Assembly (NCBI RefSeq): GCF_007066085.1
Contig: NZ_CP041405.1
Coordinates: 2,418,001-2,482,000, forward strand
Length of the DNA stretch: 64,000 nt
Direction of reading: 5' to 3'
Origin: Paenibacillus thiaminolyticus
GTDB lineage: Bacteria; Bacillota; Bacilli; Paenibacillales; Paenibacillaceae
Positions 44,326 through 53,255 of the stretch are shown one piece after another. The notes below the pieces were generated by a model. The model was given only the letters and a program-made list of their open reading frames with translations. It made no database searches and was not told the origin of the DNA. A program made the translations under genes and the position numbers. Numbering within the stretch: the first letter of the stretch is position 1; the number at the start of each line of letters is the position of its first letter.

Positions 44326-44934
44326 ATGCAATTGGAAAAAATCGTAGCGTATCATAAGGCGCTCTCCGACCCGACGCGCATCAAAATGCTCGTCCTTATC
44401 GCCCAGGAGGAATACAGCGGGCAGCGGCTTGCCGAACGGCTCGGCGTCACCCCGGCCACCATTACCCACCATGCCGCCAAGCTGAGGGAGGCGGCTCTCA
44501 TTAACGAGCGCCGGGACAAAAACACGATCTATTTTTCATTGAACGATTACTTTATGAAAACAAACGCGACGGCGACCTTTGACTTCATCTATCGCCACGC
44601 CGCCCAAAAGGAGGATAGTCTTATGCAAGACCAAGAAGCCCAACAGAAATACCAGCAGTCCGTTATCAACAATTTCTTCACGGCGGATGGCCGCTTGAAG
44701 ACGATTCCGGCCCAGTTGAAGAAAAAGCTCATCGTGCTCGAGCATCTGGTCTCGCGCCTGGAGCACGGGCGGAAGTATACGGAACCGGAAATCAACGCGT
44801 TCATCCGCTCCTATCACGACGATTTCGCGACCTTGCGCCGGGAATTTGTTATGCAGCATTTCATGTACCGGGAGAATAGCATCTACGAATTGAACCCGCC
44901 GGAAATGTGGGCCTCCTGGAGACAACTCAAATAA
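44326..44934 (+). CDS. ArsR-type regulator with C-terminal DUF2087 domain
   Basis: Regulator of 202 aa from ATG 44326. The N-terminal winged helix (KALSDPTRIKMLVLIAQEEYSGQRLAERLGVTPATITHHAAKLREAALI) lacks the Cys metal ligands of ArsR/SmtB. The C-terminal DUF2087 domain (FFTADGRLKTIPAQLKKKLIVLEHLVSRLEHGRKYTEPEINAFI) occurs in many stand-alone regulators. A long palindrome over its promoter implies autoregulation. No obvious target gene adjoins it. Confidence 0.9.
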   Translation: MQLEKIVAYHKALSDPTRIKMLVLIAQEEYSGQRLAERLGVTPATITHHAAKLREAALINERRDKNTIYFSLNDYFMKTNATATFDFIYRHAAQKEDSLMQDQEAQQKYQQSVINNFFTADGRLKTIPAQLKKKLIVLEHLVSRLEHGRKYTEPEINAFIRSYHDDFATLRREFVMQHFMYRENSIYELNPPEMWASWRQLK

Positions 44935-45046
44935 ACCGGCCCGGGCGCCTCAAGCAAGAGGAGATAGGAGCCGACGCTGGCTGGCAACCTTCAAGACATA
45001 GCAAGGAATGTATCCGGTACACTCAAAAAACGGGGAGGGACGGGAA

Positions 45047-45430
45047 ATGTTCATCGTTAATGTCGAAGCGGCGATTTATCGCGAGGGAAAGTGGCTGATT
45101 ATCGAACGCAGCCAACAGGAGGAGCATGCCGGCGGCACGTTAGCGCTCGTCGGCGGCAAGGCAGAGCGGGAGGGAACCGTGCCTGATATATTGGAGAAGA
45201 CCATCGCTCGCGAAGTGATGGAGGAGGTCGGGCTGGCCCTTAGCGGGACGCCCATCTACGTGAACAGCTCCTCCTTCGTCACCGATCGCGGTGAGGCGGT
45301 CGTCGACATCGTCTTCCTGTGCGAATGCGAGAGCGGGGAGCCTCGCATCGCCAGCCCGGAGGAAGTAGCGGCCGTCTGCTGGATGACCGCCGAGGAGGTG
45401 CTGCGCCATCCGCTCTCCCTCCCTGGCTGA
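45047..45430 (+). CDS. Nudix hydrolase with frameshifted C-terminus
   Basis: Protein of 127 aa from ATG 45047, behind GGGGAGGGA. The Nudix box is an expanded form, GGKAEREGTVPDILEKTIAREVMEEVGL. The frame ends abruptly at LRHPLSLPG. A neighbouring frame continues LPPWLKRNLQQAEQVRLQAR to a stop at 45483, which is the expected helical end of this family (HPxxPPW...). A one-base deletion near 45418 explains this. The catalytic core is intact, so activity may survive, but the gene is shortened by about 20 residues or the base is a sequence error. Confidence 0.75.
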   Translation: MFIVNVEAAIYREGKWLIIERSQQEEHAGGTLALVGGKAEREGTVPDILEKTIAREVMEEVGLALSGTPIYVNSSSFVTDRGEAVVDIVFLCECESGEPRIASPEEVAAVCWMTAEEVLRHPLSLPG

Positions 45431-45625
45431 AGAGGAACCTTCAGCAGGCGGAGCAAGTGAGGTTGCAAGCGCGGCAGCAGTGACGAACAGCGCCAACCCG
45501 GGACGGTGGAACGCAGCAACGGGCAACAGCGCAACGGCACTAGCTCCGAACAGAGTAAACGAACAACCAAGCACCAACGGAACCAACTCCGAACAGAGTA
45601 AACGCCCCACCGAGCAACGCTCAAT

Positions 45626-45668
45626 GGCCCGGTCCGGGGCTGGATACCATCTAATCCCGGACCGGGCC
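45626..45668. terminator. GC-rich hairpin between convergent genes
   Basis: Perfect 13-bp arms GGCCCGGTCCGGG / CCCGGACCGGGCC with a 17-nt loop, placed between the convergent Nudix and dehydrogenase genes. No clear T tract, but the position suits a shared transcription end. Confidence 0.6.
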
Positions 45669-45687
45669 GCCTCATTCGTGCCGCTTC

Positions 45688-46701
45688 CTATGGCCGGCTG
45701 GCGTCCGCATAGCGCAGCACGACGCCAATCGTATCCTTCGGCGATTGCTTGTAGCGCGCATAGGCGATGTCCGCCTTCTCCATCGGCAGCTCCGCCGAGA
45801 TAAGCGGCTCGACGCGAATTCGGCCCGACGCCAGCAGGCGGACATACTCGGCCACATTGCGGCCCTCCGTCCAGCGCACATAGCCGAGCGGATAATCGAA
45901 TCCGCCCACCTCATATTCACGCGCATATCGTCCCGGGCCGCCTGCCCGCGAGATGAGCACCTCCGCTTCCTTCGCGAACATGCGCTCGCGTTCGAACTCC
46001 ATTTTCAGGTCGCCGACGATGACGACCTTGCCCCGATCCCGCAGCCAGCCAAGCGAGCTGTCGATCAGATCGGTGGCGCTGCCGCCGGCGCAGAGCAGCA
46101 CCGCATCGGCGCCCTCCCCGTTCGTCAGCTCCCGAATCGCCGCTTCCAGCTCCTGCGGGTCGGCATAAACCGCCTCGACACCCGCTTGCTTCAGCATCGC
46201 GCACCGCTCCGGCAGCAGGTCATAGCCGATGACAGTATAAGCTGCCGCATGGGCCACTTGCGCGATGATCTGCCCCAGGATGCCGAGGCCGACCACCACG
46301 ACCCGCTCCCCGAATTGAAGCTGCGCTTGGCGCAGCGCGTGAATCGCAATCGCGCCGAGCCCCGCGAAGGACGCTTCCCGCAGCGATACTTGCGGCGGCA
46401 GCGGCGCGGCCAGATGCTTCGGCACGGCGAGCAGCGAAGCGTGCTTGACGAACGGCGCCCCGTAGCAGGCTACCCGGTCTCCCGGTCGGAGATGGCTGAC
46501 GCCCTCGCCGACCTCTCTGACGATGCCGGCGGCGCTATAGCCCAGAGCGAACGGCCCCTGCACCTTTTGCTGCATCGACATCTCGGTTCCCGGACTTATC
46601 GCCGAATAGACGGTATCCACCAGCACGAAATGAGGCTGGAGAACCGGCGCCTCCTTTTCCACAGTGTGAACGACACCATCTGTAGATACGACTGCTCTCA
46701 T
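45688..46701 (-). CDS. Zinc-type medium-chain dehydrogenase (MDR)
   Basis: Oxidoreductase of 337 aa. The N-terminal GroES-like part lacks the usual catalytic-zinc GHE motif (here LGYSAAGIVREVGEGV), and the Rossmann fold shows VVVVGLGILGQIIAQVAHAAAY. Such zinc-free members act as sugar or bile-type dehydrogenases. It is the last gene of the sugar ABC operon, 24 bp after the permease, so it probably oxidises the imported sugar or polyol. Confidence 0.85.
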   Translation of the reverse strand: MRAVVSTDGVVHTVEKEAPVLQPHFVLVDTVYSAISPGTEMSMQQKVQGPFALGYSAAGIVREVGEGVSHLRPGDRVACYGAPFVKHASLLAVPKHLAAPLPPQVSLREASFAGLGAIAIHALRQAQLQFGERVVVVGLGILGQIIAQVAHAAAYTVIGYDLLPERCAMLKQAGVEAVYADPQELEAAIRELTNGEGADAVLLCAGGSATDLIDSSLGWLRDRGKVVIVGDLKMEFERERMFAKEAEVLISRAGGPGRYAREYEVGGFDYPLGYVRWTEGRNVAEYVRLLASGRIRVEPLISAELPMEKADIAYARYKQSPKDTIGVVLRYADASRP

Positions 46702-46725
46702 GGGTAATCTCCTCTTTCTATGATG

Positions 46726-47547
46726 TTAAGACTTGATTCCGGACATGGCGATCCCTTCCGTGAAATACCGCTGGAAGAAGACGAAAATGAGAAAGGTCGG
46801 CACGAAAGAGATAGCCGCTCCCGCCATTTCGATTCCGAAATTCCCTTCCTTCGTCAGCAAGGACGCCAGTCCGACCGTAATCGGGTACATCTCTTCCGAT
46901 GTCATGAAAATCAGCGGCGTGAACAGATCGTTCCAGCAGCTGATGAACGCGAACGTCCCGATCGTCGCGATGGCCGGCTTCGCGAGCGGCAGCATAATGC
47001 GGAAAAAAATCGTGAAGTCTCCTGCGCCGTCGATATAAGCCGCTTCCTCCAGATCCTTCGGGATCGTCATCATGAACTGCCTCACGAGAAAGACCCCCAT
47101 AATGGCCCACAGCTCCGGAACGACAATCGCCCCGTACGTGTTGATCCAGCCGAATTGGCTGAACATGATATACTTCGGAATAATGAGCAGCTGGCCGGGC
47201 ACCATGACGACAGCCATCATGAGCCAGAACACGATCTCCCTGCCGGGGAACTGCTTCTTGGCGAAAATATACCCGAGCACCGCTCCGAAAAAAATCTGGG
47301 TCGCCACCGGGATGAGTGTGATGACAAGCGAGTTCTTAATCCAATCCAAGAACGAACTCTGCCCGATAATATACGTGAAATTGTACAGCGTCGGATTCGT
47401 CGGAATCCAGAACAACGGATCAGCCGTTGCCTTCTCCACCTTTTGCAGCGAACCGAGAATCATCATCGCAAAAGGAAAAAAGAACAGGATGCCGAGAATG
47501 ACGAGCAGCACATAAATGGCGGCTTTATGCTTCAAACGAATATTCAT
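46726..47547 (-). CDS. Sugar ABC transporter permease, MalG type
   Basis: CUT1 permease of 273 aa, six helices, coupling loop EAAYIDGAGDFTIFFRIMLPLAKPA. It is third in the operon after binding protein and MalF-type permease. No ATPase is encoded here. Confidence 0.92.
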   Translation of the reverse strand: MNIRLKHKAAIYVLLVILGILFFFPFAMMILGSLQKVEKATADPLFWIPTNPTLYNFTYIIGQSSFLDWIKNSLVITLIPVATQIFFGAVLGYIFAKKQFPGREIVFWLMMAVVMVPGQLLIIPKYIMFSQFGWINTYGAIVVPELWAIMGVFLVRQFMMTIPKDLEEAAYIDGAGDFTIFFRIMLPLAKPAIATIGTFAFISCWNDLFTPLIFMTSEEMYPITVGLASLLTKEGNFGIEMAGAAISFVPTFLIFVFFQRYFTEGIAMSGIKS

Positions 47548-47590
47548 GCGAGCCCCTCCTTCGGATGCTGGCGTTCACTGGGGGCGCGCA

Positions 47591-48532
47591 TCAGTAATGC
47601 ACCTCTTTGCCCAGCACGCGGCGCTGTACGAGCGATATCGCGAAAATGATGAAAAACAGTATATACGCAAGCACGCTGGCATATCCGAGGCGAAGTCCGG
47701 TGAAGCCTTCCTCATACAAGTAATACACCAGAGTCGTCGTTGCATAGTTCGGTCCCCCGCCCGTAATGAGGAACGCGGAATCGAAGACTTGAAAAGAACC
47801 GATCGTCGTAATGATGGCCACGTAAAAATGAATCGGCAGCAGCAGCGGGAACGTGACGCTCCAGAACGTGCGCCAACGTCCGGCGCCATCGATCTTGGCC
47901 GCCTCGTACAAGTGGTTCGGAATCGATTTGAGTCCGGCATAATAGTAGACCATCGTGCTTCCCGCCACTTTGAAAATACTCAGTCCCGCCAGCACCGGCA
48001 GCGCCTGCGACGAATTCGAGAAGAACAGCTGCGGCTCGATGCCGAGCCAGCTGAGCACATAGTTAATCATGCCGTATTCGGTTCCTTTGAACAGCCACGC
48101 CCAGATTCCCGAAATAATGACGAATGAAGTGACAACGGGCAAGAAGTACAAGCTCTTGAAGAAGCCGGCCGCGCGCACGCCCGAGTTAACCAGCAGCGCC
48201 AGCAGCAGCCCGACCCCCATCGTCGGAACAATATAGTAGACCGAGAAGAGAACCGTATTCCAGATCGCCTTCCAGGCAATCTCGTCCGTGAAAAAATAAC
48301 GCCAGTTCGCTAGCCCGACGAAGGACGGCGAGCCAATGATAGGCCAATCCATGAACGTCAGCACGAGACTGAAGGCCAGCGGGAACACTTGGAAAATAAG
48401 AAAATGGATCAGTATCGGAATCAAAAATACGTACACGATGGCGTTCCGCCGGAATTCCTGCCGGAACCGCTCTCCCGGCGGCCGCCGTGCGGCAGATTCC
48501 CGAGCGGCGGCTCCCTGCTTCACTGTTAGCAC
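47591..48532 (-). CDS. Sugar ABC transporter permease, MalF type
   Basis: CUT1 permease of 313 aa, six helices, with coupling loop EAAKIDGAGRWRTFWSVTFPLLLP and the family segment FLITGGGPNYATTTLVYYLYEEGF. A short charged N-terminal extension is rich in Ala and Arg. It pairs with the next permease. Confidence 0.92.
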   Translation of the reverse strand: MLTVKQGAAARESAARRPPGERFRQEFRRNAIVYVFLIPILIHFLIFQVFPLAFSLVLTFMDWPIIGSPSFVGLANWRYFFTDEIAWKAIWNTVLFSVYYIVPTMGVGLLLALLVNSGVRAAGFFKSLYFLPVVTSFVIISGIWAWLFKGTEYGMINYVLSWLGIEPQLFFSNSSQALPVLAGLSIFKVAGSTMVYYYAGLKSIPNHLYEAAKIDGAGRWRTFWSVTFPLLLPIHFYVAIITTIGSFQVFDSAFLITGGGPNYATTTLVYYLYEEGFTGLRLGYASVLAYILFFIIFAISLVQRRVLGKEVHY

Positions 48533-48646
48533 GTGCTATCACCTTCCATCCCTGTTAATGAGGCCGGCAGCGCCACGCGAGGCAGCGGGCTGAGCGGCGG
48601 CCCGGCAACATCCGGTCCGCGCCCTCCCGCCGCATCCCGCCAAGAG

Positions 48647-49966
48647 TCAGCTTTTATTCATATCGTCCTGAATCGCCTTCGCCGCCGCATCCGCCGCTTC
48701 CTGCGGCGATTTGCCGCCTTCCAGCATCGCGGCGAGCTCGGCCTGGATCTTCGGCATAATGGTGCGCGCCACCGGGCTCATTACGCCGGGACGAGTATAG
48801 GCCGTTACTTCCAGGAAGATTTCCATATCTTTATCCCCTTCATAGATGGACGAAGCCGATTTCCGGGTCGGGATATAAGTGGCCAGCTTGTTGAACTTTT
48901 TCTGCGCTTCCGTATTGGTCAATACTTTGATGAATTCTACCGCTGCTTGCTTGTTCTTGCTGTTCTTCGGCACAGCGAACATGCCGACCGTTCCGAAGCT
49001 GGCTTGCTCCGCGCCTGTGAGCGGCGGGCCGGCCGCATAATTGAACTTCTCTTCCTTCAGTACGGTTTGGGTGAAGCCCGAGCCCCAGACCGCCAGCATT
49101 TTACCGGACAGGAACTCCGCAGACTGATCCTGGTTCGAAATGGAATCCTTCGGAATCCAACCCTTGTCGTACATATCTTTAATCATCTGGAACGTGCGGA
49201 CGCCCGCCTCGTTGTTGATGACGATCTCGCCGTTGCCGTCGATGACGTCGCCGCCTTGCTGCCACAGAATCGGATACAGCGTTGCGTTGCAGCATGCGCT
49301 GCCGCCGTTGAAATCGCGGGCGTAATAGCCCTTCGCTACGGCCTTCTCGGCCCATACATTGAACTCATCCCATGTCTGCGGGAGCGCTGAAGGGTCCTCA
49401 CCAATCTCCTTAATGATGTCCGCGTTGTAGAACATGAGCTGCGCTTCTTGCAGAATCGGCAGCGCATACAGCGTATCCTGATACGTCCCCGCCGCGAGTG
49501 CGCCCGGGGTGAAATCATCCATCTGATTGTCATCCATATAAGGGCCTAGCGGCTCAAGAACATCCTTGCTTGCGAACTGCGGGATCTGGTCGGGAAGCTG
49601 ATAGAACACATCCGGCCCGTTCCCTGCCGCCAGCGCTGTTAATATTTTTTGCTCCCGGTTCTTCCACGGAATTTCCTCCAGCTTCACCTTCACGTCCGGA
49701 TATTTGCTGTTGTATTCCGAGATAACGCCGTCGAACACCGCTTTCATGTCGTTCTTTTTCTCCTCCGACACATAAGGATGCACCCATACCGTAATCGTGC
49801 CGGACAGCGTTTGCTCTTGCTGCCCCTCTGGCTGGTCAGTGCCCGGTGTTGCCGTTTCCTTCCCCGGGGACTCGGAGCTTCCCGCTCCTCCCGAGCCGCA
49901 AGCCGTCAGCAGCATGGACAGCGCCAGCACAAAGGCCAGCATCAACAGACTGGAACGTTTCGTCAT
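48647..49966 (-). CDS. Sugar-binding lipoprotein of an ABC transporter
   Basis: Binding protein of 439 aa. The signal peptide LLMLAFVLALSMLLTAC ends in a lipobox, followed by a Gly/Ser/Pro linker. The SBP_bac_1 body includes ITVWVHPYVSEEKKNDMKAVF and AGNGPDVFYQLPDQIPQFASKD. It is the first gene of a four-gene operon controlled by a promoter with a cre site. Sugar specificity is unknown. Confidence 0.93.
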   Translation of the reverse strand: MTKRSSLLMLAFVLALSMLLTACGSGGAGSSESPGKETATPGTDQPEGQQEQTLSGTITVWVHPYVSEEKKNDMKAVFDGVISEYNSKYPDVKVKLEEIPWKNREQKILTALAAGNGPDVFYQLPDQIPQFASKDVLEPLGPYMDDNQMDDFTPGALAAGTYQDTLYALPILQEAQLMFYNADIIKEIGEDPSALPQTWDEFNVWAEKAVAKGYYARDFNGGSACCNATLYPILWQQGGDVIDGNGEIVINNEAGVRTFQMIKDMYDKGWIPKDSISNQDQSAEFLSGKMLAVWGSGFTQTVLKEEKFNYAAGPPLTGAEQASFGTVGMFAVPKNSKNKQAAVEFIKVLTNTEAQKKFNKLATYIPTRKSASSIYEGDKDMEIFLEVTAYTRPGVMSPVARTIMPKIQAELAAMLEGGKSPQEAADAAAKAIQDDMNKS

Positions 49967-50310
49967 CTTGTTAGACCATCCCTTCTTTTCATAACTTTTA
50001 TAATCTAGATGTAGACCAATCCCCTTCGCTTCCGTCCGGACAGCAGTTTTTCACTACCTTTGAAATGAAGATGATTTGACAGCTCCCGCCTCCCTTTCCT
50101 TGCCGTTTTTTATCAAAATCCAGTATTACCCCTGATCATCATGCATGGATTGCAATAACCCAGACAAGCTGTAGTTCATATCTGGTATGTAAACAATCAT
50201 AGATCCCAAAGAAAGCGCTGTCAATCCTGTTTTTAAAAAGACGAATTAAAGACATAACGGAAAATCGCGGCCATGCCTGGGATGACCTTTCTCTTGACAC
50301 TATAAAAAAA
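49967..50310. other. Control region of the sugar ABC operon
   Basis: About 340 bp between the binding-protein gene and the end of the GntR gene. It contains the promoter with cre site and a CATATCTGGTATG inverted repeat (50177-50189) just past the predicted start of transcription, a possible GntR site. Nothing else was recognised. Confidence 0.6.
50196..50224 (-). promoter_or_regulatory. Sigma-A promoter overlapped by a CcpA cre site
   Basis: On the minus strand TTGACA (50219-50224) and TATGAT (50196-50201) have an exact 17-bp spacer. AGAAAGCGCTGTCA at 50210-50223 fits the cre consensus TGWAANCGNTNWCA at 13 of 14 positions and covers part of the -35. Carbon catabolite repression of the operon is therefore expected. 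Confidence 0.82.
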
Positions 50311-50327
50311 CCGCCCTTAACGGGCGG
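50311..50327 (-). terminator. Terminator of the GntR gene
   Basis: Hairpin CCGCCC / GGGCGG followed, on the minus strand, by T7. The stop codon of the gene lies in the loop. Confidence 0.85.
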
Positions 50328-51708
50328 CCCTCTCGGACAGCAGGCCTTCCAGTCTGCTGCACATCGCTGCTTCGTCTTCGAGACGCGACCAATACAGCTT
50401 CAATGCATTGCATACGTGCTGCAGATCCGCAGAACACAGCCCCAGCTCCGTGAAGAAGCGGAGGGATGGAATAATTTCGCGGTACATCGAGAAGCGGCTC
50501 GGCCGCGGGAACATTTCCTTCCCGTTCCATTCCGCCGCCTTCTTGTGCGCCGGGATGCTGAACGTATGCTGCCGGATATGGAGCTGGGCTTCATATGAGA
50601 GCAAGTAATCGACCAATTCAAGCGCCGCTTCCTTCACCGCCGATGTCCGGTTCACCATCAGGCCGATAGCGAGCAGCAGCGACTTCGCCTCGTTCAAGTA
50701 AGGCAGCGGCGCCACTTCGAACGCAAACGGCGCATCCATCAAATGGTTCAGGCTGAAATAGGTCGCGATAATGACCGACAGCTTGCCCTGCAGGAACAGC
50801 CGCTCGGCATCCATATCATTCTCCGACAGGTAGGCCGGATACGCACTCTGCCTGTCGATTAGCTCGCGGGTCAGCCGGAGGCCCTCCATTAGCTTCGTTC
50901 CGCAGACAGGGACATTTCCCGCTTCGTTGAGCTCGAATCGTCCGCCGCTCTGCAGCAGGAACACCGGCCAGCGGTTGTTCGAGAGCATATGGAAGTAGAA
51001 GCCGAACGTCCCCGGCTCTTGGCCGAGCCGCTCCGCCGCAGTCATCAGCTCGGACCACCGCCAGCTGCTGTCGGGCTCGGGCAGATCATGCGCCAGGAAA
51101 TGATCCCGGTTGTAGCAAAGCATGACCGGGGAGAAGATAAGCGGCAGGCCCAAGAGCTGCCCTTCATGCCGGAAGCAGTCCGCGATGAACGGATACTGCT
51201 CCGTGCGGGGAGCCAGCGGCTCCAGCAGGTCATGATGCCCCTCATCCGCGAGCCAGCGGAAATCGTTGTAATTGACCGTCGCCACATCCAGCATGTCATG
51301 CCCGATATAGCCGGAGACCGCATCGGGATAATTTTCGTACGGAAGTGGGACGAGTTCTACCCGTATATGCGGATGAGCTTGCTGGAATCCCTCGATAAGC
51401 TGATCCAGCGCCGCCTCCTGGATGACGGAGCGGTAATATCCGAACCGCAGCAGCACTGTGCCTGACGCCCCCGGATCCGCGATCCGGTTCCCGACCCGGG
51501 GCACCTTCTCGATCAGCTTCTCCTCGACGAGCCGCTCCAAGCCTTTGCGGACCGAATTTTTGCTTAATTGGAATTGCTCCGCAAGCGCCACCTCCGAGGG
51601 CAAATAATCGCCAGCGGCCCGGCGGCCCGTAATAATATCATCCCGCAGCACGGTAACCATTTCGTCCAATCGCTGTCTAAACGTAGTGCGGCTTGGTCTG
51701 CTCGTCAT
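50317..51708 (-). CDS. GntR-family regulator fused to a solute-binding-protein fold
   Basis: Protein of 463 aa. Residues 1-80 form a GntR winged helix (LRDDIITGRRAAGDYLPSEVALAEQFQLSKNSVRKGLERLVEEKLI). Residues about 88-450 match the SBP_bac_1 sugar-binding fold (FGYYRSVIQEAALDQLIEGFQQAHPHIRVELVPLP, DMLDVATVNYNDF, SGGRFELN). No signal peptide is present, so the binding domain must sense a cytosolic ligand. GntR regulators usually carry FCD or UTRA effector domains, so this is an unusual architecture. It lies next to, and probably controls, the sugar ABC operon. Confidence 0.88.
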   Translation of the reverse strand: MTSRPSRTTFRQRLDEMVTVLRDDIITGRRAAGDYLPSEVALAEQFQLSKNSVRKGLERLVEEKLIEKVPRVGNRIADPGASGTVLLRFGYYRSVIQEAALDQLIEGFQQAHPHIRVELVPLPYENYPDAVSGYIGHDMLDVATVNYNDFRWLADEGHHDLLEPLAPRTEQYPFIADCFRHEGQLLGLPLIFSPVMLCYNRDHFLAHDLPEPDSSWRWSELMTAAERLGQEPGTFGFYFHMLSNNRWPVFLLQSGGRFELNEAGNVPVCGTKLMEGLRLTRELIDRQSAYPAYLSENDMDAERLFLQGKLSVIIATYFSLNHLMDAPFAFEVAPLPYLNEAKSLLLAIGLMVNRTSAVKEAALELVDYLLSYEAQLHIRQHTFSIPAHKKAAEWNGKEMFPRPSRFSMYREIIPSLRFFTELGLCSADLQHVCNALKLYWSRLEDEAAMCSRLEGLLSERAAR

Positions 51709-52062
51709 CCTATACGCTCCTTCAACTTATCGTTACTTGCAGCTCTCTGTCGTTACTCTCTAAGCCTTAGTCTCTATCATTAGTCTCTATCATTAGTCTC
51801 TACCATTAGTCTCTATCGTTAGTCTCTATCGTTAGTTTCTGTCATTAATCTCTAACATTAATTGATCGCTCAATCGTTCATATTCTAGTATATATCTAGT
51901 ATATTACTTCATGATATCGGCCCGAAGCCAAAAAGTCAATGAACGCTCCCCTTCCTTGCCCGCCTCTTTCCCCGCACTGCACCATCCACTACAATAGAGG
52001 AAAGAGCAGCTTCCCGTGGGGGATGCCGCTTACGATAATCGATACTGTGGAGGACGCCAATT
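51709..52062. other. Intergenic region with tandem repeats upstream of the GntR gene
   Basis: About 350 bp between the divergent GntR and WYL-regulator genes. It contains a 13-bp tandem array (51767-51860) and a doubled TCTAGTATATA element near 51884-51905. Promoters of both genes must lie here. Confidence 0.6.
51767..51860 (+). repeat. 13-bp tandem repeat, seven units
   Basis: TTAGTCTCTATCA-type units start at 51767, 51780, 51793, 51806, 51819, 51832 and 51845 with drift towards the last copies. The array begins about 60 bp upstream of the GntR start codon. Confidence 0.9.
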
Positions 52063-52998
52063 GTGAAAATCGATCGCCTGCTCAATATCATCATTCTCCT
52101 GCTGAATCGCCCGATCGTGCAGGCCAAAGACTTGGCCGAGCGGTTCGAGGTCTCGGTTCGCACCATTTACCGCGATATCGACGCGATTAACCAGGCCGGC
52201 ATCCCGATCGTGACCTACCAAGGAGCGAACGGGGGCATCGGACTCGCCGAAGGCTACCGTCTGGACCGGAACCTGTTGACGAACGAGGAGCTGGCCGCGA
52301 TCGTGACCGCACTCCAGAGCGTGTCCTCCTCCTATCCGGATGAGGGTCACGCCATGCTGGTCGAGAAGATCAGCAGCATTATTCCCGCTTCGCAAGCGGA
52401 AGACTTCCAGTTCCGGACGAAGCAATTTGTCGTTGATTTATCCCCCTGGGGGAACCATGAGAAGCTGGAAGCGATGATTTGGACGCTAAAAAAAACGATT
52501 GAAGAACGGCAGGCCGTCCGCTTCTCCTATCGCAGCGCCGAGGGAGTGGCAACGGAACGGATCGTGCAGCCCTACACCCTTGTGCTGAAGGGGCATGCCT
52601 GGTATTTATACGCGTACTGCACCGGCAAGCTCGGGTTCCGCTTCTTCAAGCTCGTCCGAATGAAGCGGTTGGAGCCGCTGGACACCCGATTCGAGCGCGA
52701 AGACATCGCCCTGGAGGAACGGCCATGGGACAAGGAATGGCATGCTCCCGAGCGCACCGTCTCCCTCACGCTTCGCTTCGGGCCTGGCATCCGGCATGTC
52801 GCCGAAGAGTGGTTCGGGGCGGAGTCGCTCCAGGAGGATGAGACGGGACATTCGATCGCCAACGTCTCCTTGCCCGACAATGCTTGGCTGTACGGCTTTA
52901 TTCTCAGCTTCGGCCCCGAGGCCGAGGTGCTGGATCCGGAATCGGTCCGCCTCCGCATTCGCGACCTGGCCGCCGGCATCGCGGCGAACTACTGCTAA
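52063..52998 (+). CDS. YafY-type regulator with HTH_11 and WYL domains
   Basis: Regulator of 311 aa from GTG 52063, behind GTGGAGGA. The N-terminal HTH (LLNIIILLLNRPIVQAKDLAERFEVSVRTIYRDIDAI) and the central WYL region (RFSYRSAEGVATERIVQPYTLVLKGHAWYLYAYC) followed by a WCX end are clear. WYL domains bind ligands or nucleic acids. Target genes are not evident; it is divergent from the GntR gene. Confidence 0.9.
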   Translation: MKIDRLLNIIILLLNRPIVQAKDLAERFEVSVRTIYRDIDAINQAGIPIVTYQGANGGIGLAEGYRLDRNLLTNEELAAIVTALQSVSSSYPDEGHAMLVEKISSIIPASQAEDFQFRTKQFVVDLSPWGNHEKLEAMIWTLKKTIEERQAVRFSYRSAEGVATERIVQPYTLVLKGHAWYLYAYCTGKLGFRFFKLVRMKRLEPLDTRFEREDIALEERPWDKEWHAPERTVSLTLRFGPGIRHVAEEWFGAESLQEDETGHSIANVSLPDNAWLYGFILSFGPEAEVLDPESVRLRIRDLAAGIAANYC

Positions 52999-53255
52999 TT
53001 ATTCCGTCCGCACTCACCATCGCGCATTTCAGGCATATATTTACTGCAAAGGACCCTAATCAGGTGATTGTCCGCATGCCGGCGGAGTGTCTCAACCGCT
53101 CTGCGAGCCGCTGCGGCAGTTACCGATCAGACCGTTTTAGATCTGACCGCTTTCCCATAAAAGGCAGAATTCAGGCAGCACAGGATTCTGTTGAAGTAAG
53201 ATCGAATGGAGCAGGGATTCCGATGAACAGGTTCTGATGAAGGAGAGACAACGCG

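Noticed and set aside
44940..45010. S-box-like segment (AAGAGGAGATAGGAGCC...CTGGCAACC)
   Set aside because: Some riboswitch-like words occur, but P1 and the order of conserved segments are missing and the following gene is a Nudix hydrolase.
50294..50306. TTGACAC followed closely by TATAAA on the plus strand
   Set aside because: The hexamers are adjacent rather than 17 bp apart, and they coincide with the terminator A-run of the opposite gene.
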